From an uncultured Collinsella sp. (lineage in GTDB: Bacteria > Actinomycetota > Coriobacteriia > Coriobacteriales > Coriobacteriaceae): a stretch of DNA of 16,338 nt. Within the stretch, counting starts at the first letter, position 1. The number at the start of each line of letters is the position of its first letter. Location: assembly GCA_937937835.1 (NCBI GenBank), contig CALDBJ010000092.1, positions 1-16,338 on the forward strand. Direction: 5' to 3'. The position numbers were made by a program, and so were the translations under genes. Below the pieces are notes generated by a model, which saw nothing but the letters and a program-made list of their open reading frames with translations, made no database searches and was not told where the DNA came from. This document shows, one piece after another, positions 13,224 to 16,338 of the stretch.

Positions 13224-13631
13224 TCAGGATGCTTGTTCCAATTCTTCAATCAGATTGAGCAATCGGTTTACGGCTGGGCCTAGAAGGTCTGAAAGAGCGA
13301 GCGTGATTTCACTCCCTGATTCCTCCATTGCCATTGCGAGGCCCTTTAGGCCATGAAGCTCGATGGCGAACTTGTCGTAAATTTCGGCGCACGTCTCCTC
13401 GGCCGTTTTCGTCGAGTCTTCGATGGCATCCTCTGGGATGGCGAACGAATCAATATTGTCGCTCCCTTCGAGCAGGCCGAGCAATCGGTTTACGGCTGGG
13501 CCGAGAAGGTCGGCCAGCGCGAACAGGGCTTCGTTTTCGGATGTGTTCATCACCTGCGAAAGCCCGCTGAGCCCACAGAGCTCCGTGGTGATGTCGCCGC
13601 TGAGCTTTCTGCGTTGCTCGCTTTGAGTCAT
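13224..13631 (-). CDS. Internally duplicated helical protein in the par operon
   Basis: This 135-residue acidic protein is made of two copies of one domain. Residues 13-55 and 87-129 align at a 74-residue offset and share DLLGPAVNRLL exactly (41-51 and 115-125). At DNA level the 24 bp at 13257-13280 and 13479-13502 are identical. Between them lies an acidic linker (GSDNIDSFAIPEDAIEDSTK). No known family. ATG 13631 has AAGGAG 5 nt upstream; an in-frame upstream start would read into the RHH gene. It is the third gene of the operon after parA and the RHH gene, so it may be a third partition factor. Confidence 0.6.
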   Translation of the reverse strand: MTQSEQRRKLSGDITTELCGLSGLSQVMNTSENEALFALADLLGPAVNRLLGLLEGSDNIDSFAIPEDAIEDSTKTAEETCAEIYDKFAIELHGLKGLAMAMEESGSEITLALSDLLGPAVNRLLNLIEELEQAS

Positions 13632-13665
13632 ATCGGCTCCTTTTCTCATCGATTCCGAAACTAAC

Positions 13666-13923
13666 CTATCGGTCTTCGTTTTCCGCCTCTTTAAGCAGCT
13701 CATCGACAGCGTTCTGCATCACAGCTGTCATCGTCCTGCCCTCCTGCTTGCAGTAGGCCTTCAGGGCTGCGTGCTTCTTTGCCGACACGTAAAACGTAAT
13801 CATCTTGCGCTCGTCGGTCCCGGCATCACCCTTGTGTGCGGTGTCCTGGTTGTCCATGAGGCGCTTTTTGGCCGGCTTGGTGTTGTTGTTGGCAAATGCA
13901 TTGAAGTTATTTTTAACGGCCAT
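13666..13923 (-). CDS. RHH centromere-binding protein (ParB-like, type Ib partition)
   Basis: This 85-residue protein has a flexible, basic N terminus (residues 1-38, NNTKPAKKRLMDNQD). Its C-terminal RHH is KMITFYVSAKKHAALKAYC (40-58), then GRTMTAVMQNAVDELLKEA (62-80). That plan matches the small RHH partners of ParA in type Ib systems (ParG, omega, ParR-like): the tail stimulates the ParA ATPase and the RHH binds tandem centromere repeats. The start overlaps the parA stop by 11 nt, so they are coupled. The best candidates for its sites are the 11-bp spaced TCTAGA arrays, two of which lie upstream of parA. Such proteins also repress their own operon. Confidence 0.7.
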   Translation of the reverse strand: MAVKNNFNAFANNNTKPAKKRLMDNQDTAHKGDAGTDERKMITFYVSAKKHAALKAYCKQEGRTMTAVMQNAVDELLKEAENEDR

Positions 13924-14518
13924 TCAGGGCCTCCCTGAGCTCGCTGTAGACGTCATCGTATCCGTAGAGTGCCGATCCGAACGGCAGCCCGAAGTAGCCC
14001 TTCAGGTCCTCCTTCTGGCGGATCGCCGTGTCGAAGTAGGAAATACCGCCGGCGGCAAGGTTTTCCTGCGCAGCCTTGAAACCGTTGGTGTTCGTCAGCA
14101 CGCGGGTAAGAAGCACGGCGTACGGCCTCCCGTTCGCTTCCATCGTTTTCACGGTCTCGGCCGTTTTCACGAGGTCTGCGTTGCCGGTGCCGGTCGGCAC
14201 GATGACGAAGTCCGACGCGTCCTGTGCCGCGTCCAAGATGGCCCCATTGGGTGGGCAATCGATGAAGGCCCAGCGGCCCGGATCGCCTTTGAACTTCTTC
14301 GCCGCCCGTTTGACGGTTGCGGGGTTCGCGGCGTCGACGGCGAAGGGAAGTTCCTCGCCGTTGTCCTCGGCGTTATCGGCCCAGAAGGTGGCCGATCCTT
14401 GCGGGTCCGCGTCGAGTACGACGACTTCCTTGCCGTCGCGAGCGGCGGCCGTTGCGAGCGCGATGCAGCTCGTCGTCTTGCCCACACCGCCCTTCAGATT
14501 GATCAGCGAAACGATCAT
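13913..14518 (-). CDS. parA: ParA partition ATPase
   Basis: This 201-residue small ParA/MinD-family ATPase forms gradients on the nucleoid and moves plasmid copies apart. It has the deviant Walker A KGGVGKTT (9-16), DADPQGS (36-42) and FIDCPP (85-90), and lacks the N-terminal helix-turn-helix of type Ia proteins, which fits type Ib. ATG 14518 gives the typical start MIVSLINLKGG; GGAGAGG is about 12 nt upstream. An alternative ATG at 14539 adds seven residues and has a poor ribosome site. Two TCTAGA arrays (14545-14574 and 14621-14671) precede it. The partner RHH gene overlaps its end. Confidence 0.9.
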   Translation of the reverse strand: MIVSLINLKGGVGKTTSCIALATAAARDGKEVVVLDADPQGSATFWADNAEDNGEELPFAVDAANPATVKRAAKKFKGDPGRWAFIDCPPNGAILDAAQDASDFVIVPTGTGNADLVKTAETVKTMEANGRPYAVLLTRVLTNTNGFKAAQENLAAGGISYFDTAIRQKEDLKGYFGLPFGSALYGYDDVYSELREALNGR

Positions 14519-14544
14519 TTTTGAACCGGTCCTCTCCATAATTC

Positions 14545-14574
14545 TTCTAGAACATTTCTAGAAACCTTCTAGAT
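14545..14574. repeat. TCTAGA array at the parA leader
   Basis: TTCTAGAA-like units start at 14545, 14556 and 14567, 11 bp apart. They lie immediately before the parA start, where a bound partition protein would block expression. TAAAAT on the minus strand (14577-14582) is a possible -10 for parA. Confidence 0.8.
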
Positions 14575-14620
14575 TCATTTTACCGCACCGCAACGCTCCA
14601 TAACCCATAAATCCCTGCAA

Positions 14621-14671
14621 ATCTAGAAATACTCTAGAAGTTTTATAGAAATTTCTAGAGTATTTCTAGAT
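14621..14671. repeat. Second TCTAGA array upstream of parA, putative centromere
   Basis: TCTAGA cores start at 14622, 14633, 14654 and 14665, with a variant TATAGA at 14644. Spacings are 11, 11, 10 and 11 bp. The arms 14621-14639 and 14653-14671 are exact inverted complements (19 bp). With five units it is tied with 15162-15211 for the longest and lies upstream of parA, so it is the best single candidate for parS. Confidence 0.75.
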
Positions 14672-14750
14672 ACAATCACGATCACGCGTACCTTTCTGGT
14701 TTGCGCCTTGATACGATAAATGAAGACTCAGTTGGGAGAGGGAGGGGGTT

Positions 14751-14924
14751 GTGGTGACTGGCTTTTGGCAAGTGTTTGCACTTCTGGGCCACCTCGGTTT
14801 TGCAACGGTCCTTACCGTATGGCCGAACGACTTCGGCCGTCATCCCCGCCTTATCCGTGCCATCGGCATTCTCGGGTTGATCGCCGGCGCCCCGCGCGTT
14901 CTTCGATTTGGCCTAGCTATTTGA
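14751..14924 (+). CDS. 57-residue membrane protein with GTG start
   Basis: Two adjacent GTG codons (14751, 14754) follow GGAGGGGG by about 5 and 8 nt, and either may start. The product has two hydrophobic segments: FWQVFALLGHLGFATVLTVW and IRAIGILGLIAGAPRVL. A short basic loop (PNDFGRHPRLIR) joins them, forming a membrane hairpin. No family recognised. It is divergent from parA, across the TCTAGA arrays, so the same arrays could govern it. A reading frame in another register covers it but lacks such features. Confidence 0.5.
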   Translation: MVTGFWQVFALLGHLGFATVLTVWPNDFGRHPRLIRAIGILGLIAGAPRVLRFGLAI

Positions 14925-15018
14925 GAAGCGACGGCGCGGCAGACAAGCAGATTAAGGTGGAAGGAAATGACCAGGCGCCCACCGCGCCGCCATCCAAAGT
15001 GTATCGCTCGCCTTCAAC

Positions 15019-15106
15019 CTAATAGTTCCTAATAGTGCCCATGCACCTGACTATTAGCGACTATTAACCTAAAGACCCTGAAAATTCGTCTATTAACCGG
15101 TATTAC
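15019..15106. repeat. Paired CTATTAG heptamers, locus 2
   Basis: Units begin at 15019 and 15029 (CTAATAG), 15051 (CTATTAG), 15061 (CTATTAA), 15090 (CTATTAA) and 15100 (GTATTAC). Every pair is 10 bp apart. From 15051 the offsets 0, 10, 39 and 49 equal those of locus 1 from 9198. Sequences CTATTAGCRACTATTARSC and the CCG spacer of the last pair are also shared. Confidence 0.65.
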
Positions 15107-15161
15107 CGCAGGAAGATAGCCAAATCCAAACGCCTCAACACCTGGAAGCCAACAATATATT

Positions 15162-15211
15162 TCTATAATTCTTCTAGAAAATCCCTAGAAACCTTATAGA
15201 AGAATTATAGA
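15162..15211. repeat. Degenerate TCTAGA array, five units
   Basis: TCTATA (15162), TCTAGA (15173), CCTAGA (15184), TATAGA (15195) and TATAGA (15206) lie at exact 11-bp steps. The outer parts CTATAATTCTTCTA and TAGAAGAATTATAG are inverted complements. The spacing has been kept while the hexamer drifted, which argues for a phase requirement. Confidence 0.7.
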
Positions 15212-15282
15212 TTCAACTCATGCTGCGTCCCTTTTCGTTTCGGGCATACTGTCGGCAAGAAGACGATTTCAAGGAGGCGGAC

Positions 15283-15390
15283 ATGCTCCAGAACGTACTT
15301 GGCAGCGACGGACAGATGCACGTCGAGAACCAGGTCAGCAACATGAGAATCGACCTCACGACCGGTGAGACCAAGACGGTCGTTCCGTGA
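15283..15390 (+). CDS. 35-residue ORF, 5' half of a frame split by TGA
   Basis: ATG 15283 follows AAGGAGGCGG, one of the best ribosome sites in the window. The product, LQNVLGSDGQMHVENQVS, then NMRIDLTTGETKTVVP, has alternating polar and aliphatic residues and GC-rich third positions, so it looks coding. It ends at TGA 15388. The same frame continues as the next entry after only three codons. A single base change (GGA or CGA to TGA) would explain a formerly single 74-codon gene. No family recognised. Confidence 0.5.
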   Translation: MLQNVLGSDGQMHVENQVSNMRIDLTTGETKTVVP

Positions 15391-15399
15391 GCCGGTGGT

Positions 15400-15507
15400 A
15401 TGAACACGGTCATTGGCCCCGACGAAACCCATACCGAGTTTCAGACCGGCCAGATGCGCCAGACTCTCGGTAAGCCCGGGTTCGACTGGTTGTTCAATAA
15501 GCACTGA
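15400..15507 (+). CDS. 35-residue ORF, 3' half of the split frame
   Basis: ATG 15400 is in the same frame as the preceding ORF, with AGCCGGTGG just upstream as a poor ribosome site. The product NTVIGPDETHTEFQTGQMRQ, then TLGKPGFDWLFNKH, has coding-like codons. It could be expressed by re-initiation after the upstream stop, by TGA readthrough, or not at all. I favour a broken gene, or two coupled small proteins as the alternative. Confidence 0.4.
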   Translation: MNTVIGPDETHTEFQTGQMRQTLGKPGFDWLFNKH

Positions 15508-15660
15508 CAAACGGTCGGTAAAACATAGGCGCTCTTAAAAATAAGTGACCATAAGACCAGGCTAACATGTGCTCACAGACATATAGTCACAGCTGTAGAT
15601 CGGTTAATCCGCAGTCCGTAAGCTGAAGCTGCCTCAACGACCCGTGTCGGGCGAAACGAA

Positions 15661-15692
15661 AAAGGGGAATCCCTTTTGCAGGATTCCCCTTT
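15661..15692 (-). terminator. Strong terminator
   Basis: AAAGGGGAATCC (15661-15672) and GGATTCCCCTTT (15681-15692) form a perfect 12-bp stem with an 8-nt loop. On the minus strand TTCG and T-rich bases follow, so it ends transcripts from the surface-protein remnant at 15715. It may work in both directions. Confidence 0.8.
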
Positions 15693-15714
15693 CCGAGTCG
15701 TTATGCGATTTGGC

Positions 15715-15963
15715 TTACATCTGCTCGCGGCGCTTCTTTTGATCGAGGAAGACGCCGGCTGCCACGAGGACGGTACCGCCGATGACGAACGTCTCGCCGA
15801 TGAGTCCCGCGCGGTCACCGGTCTGGGCGAGGGCTGGAGCAAGTTGATGGAAGACCTTACCGATTTGCGGATAGTTTTGCCCGAAGCATCCGGCACCGCC
15901 GGATTCTTTTGGAACGGCCTCTCGTTTGATTGCTTTTCTATCGTTTGCTCTCAGACTGGGCGT
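15715..15963 (-). pseudogene. C-terminal remnant of a sortase-anchored surface protein
   Basis: An 83-codon open frame (bounded by TAG 15964-15966) contains no start codon. Its end reads LAQTG, then DRAGLIGETFVIGGTVLVAA, GVFLDQKKRREQM. This is a complete cell-wall sorting signal: LPXTG-type motif, hydrophobic helix and basic tail. Upstream residues (KESGGAGCFGQNYPQIGK) do not look like a surface domain. I conclude that the 5' part of the gene was lost by deletion or recombination and only the anchor and its terminator remain. If it were expressed from an unseen start, it would be anchored without a functional domain. Confidence 0.7.
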
Positions 15964-16039
15964 CTAAAAAGGCGGCCGAACCGGCAGTCCACAAATAAAT
16001 AAACATTTACCGAATGGAAGAGAAGAGGAACGATGCCCA

Positions 16040-16303
16040 TTACTCCCAATGACCGGCTACATCGACGACCCAATGCTGCCCCGTAGCCTGCTGTTCATAA
16101 TGTCCCTGGTCCTCAGAGGTGGTATACGAATCATCTACAACGGATCCACCGATACCGCCGTTTTCGCCATCGTTAATAATCCAAGCGTAGGCGGCATCTT
16201 CGGAATCGAAGGGCCCTACCATAGTACCACCATGGTTGACCCAGAAACGAGGATGGCGCGTATACACTACATTCGGCACCCAGACCTTGATTATCGACTT
16301 CAT
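16040..16303 (-). CDS. 87-residue hypothetical protein
   Basis: ATG 16303 has GGGAGG 7 nt upstream; an in-frame start at 16330 lacks one. The N-terminal half is beta-like and rich in aromatic residues (KVWVPNVVYTRHPRFWVNH), followed by GPFDSEDAAYAWIIND, a pattern seen in short domains of about 40 residues that place a helix after GPF. The rest is Gly- and polar-rich and ends HWVVDVAGHWE. No signal peptide and no known family. The promoter lies at or beyond the right end of the window. Confidence 0.55.
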   Translation of the reverse strand: MKSIIKVWVPNVVYTRHPRFWVNHGGTMVGPFDSEDAAYAWIINDGENGGIGGSVVDDSYTTSEDQGHYEQQATGQHWVVDVAGHWE

Positions 16304-16324
16304 CCGAACACCTCCCACATTCAT

Positions 16325-16338
16325 CCGCACATGTGCGG
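16325..16338. repeat. 14-bp perfect palindrome at the right edge
   Basis: CCGCACATGTGCGG is its own complement and ends at the last base. It may be part of a longer operator that continues outside the window, or the promoter-side site of the gene at 16303. Confidence 0.5.

Larger units (their letters stand above)
14925..15282. other. Intergenic stretch with two repeat loci
   Basis: It contains a possible 21-codon basic frame at 14967 (GGAAGGAA before ATG; TRRPPRRHPK), which I do not call. It also holds the CTATTAG locus (15019-15106) and the degenerate TCTAGA array (15162-15211), in front of a small frame at 15283. Confidence 0.4.

Noticed and set aside
13805..14524. 239-codon plus-strand frame opposite parA
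   Set aside because: Shadow of parA, which has intact Walker motifs.
15205..15510. 101-codon minus-strand frame
   Set aside because: TTG start without ribosome site, ends in the TCTAGA array; the opposite strand has a strong AAGGAGG and coding-like codons.

Overview
The window looks like the backbone, and perhaps most or all, of a mid-sized mobilizable plasmid. It carries an iteron origin, a replication initiator, its own DnaB helicase, a ParA/ribbon-helix-helix (RHH) partition pair, a serine recombinase, toxin-antitoxin genes and an oriT-like region with a MobC-type protein. The likely host is a high-GC Gram-positive, most plausibly a gut actinobacterium of the Coriobacteriia. The pointers are an LAQTG sorting signal with membrane anchor and basic tail, a DUF5067-like lipoprotein, a Tat-type signal peptide, strong GGAGG ribosome sites and GC-rich codons. 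This host call is inference. No ribosomal, tRNA or housekeeping gene is visible. I cannot tell whether the two ends join.

Layout. Positions 1-1300 hold a dense field of hairpins, an oriT-like nested hairpin and a two-RHH MobC protein; no relaxase is present. Positions 1400-1670 hold a possible 21-residue hydrophobic peptide and hairpins. Positions 1672-2755 (minus) encode a Tat-exported protein and a membrane-anchored protein. Positions 2795-3340 have no convincing gene. Positions 3345-4430 (minus) hold a small helical protein and a toxin-antitoxin pair behind a perfect 16-bp inverted repeat. Positions 4440-5172 hold a res-like site and a serine resolvase. Positions 5397-6845 (plus) are an operon for a KfrA-like coiled-coil protein, a two-helix membrane protein and a lipoprotein. 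Positions 6876-8973 (minus) are three translationally coupled metallophosphoesterases.

Positions 9030-9875 hold a zinc-ribbon microprotein, a possible 41-residue type I toxin-like peptide and an orphan RelB-like antitoxin. Positions 9973-12631 (minus) are a CopG-like repressor, a putative countertranscript RNA, the initiator and DnaB. Positions 12742-12905 are the iteron origin. Positions 13224-14518 (minus) are parA, an RHH parB-like gene and an internally duplicated protein. Positions 14751-16303 hold small ORFs, one split by an in-frame TGA, a remnant of an LPXTG surface protein and an 87-residue hypothetical.

The most striking signal is three families of short repeats that tie these modules together. 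(1) TCTAGA hexamers stand 11 bp apart in arrays at five places, plus one single copy near the dnaB end: by parA (two arrays), between rep and dnaB, at 15162 and at the metallophosphoesterase 3' end. (2) Perfect palindromes centred on TGCAACGTTGCA bracket dnaB and rep, and are head-to-head copies of the origin iterons. (3) Two loci about 5.85 kb apart carry paired CTATTAG-like heptamers with partly identical geometry and bracket the replication/partition core. Together they suggest a plasmid on which the initiator and the partition RHH protein each act at several loci, coupling replication, segregation and gene expression.
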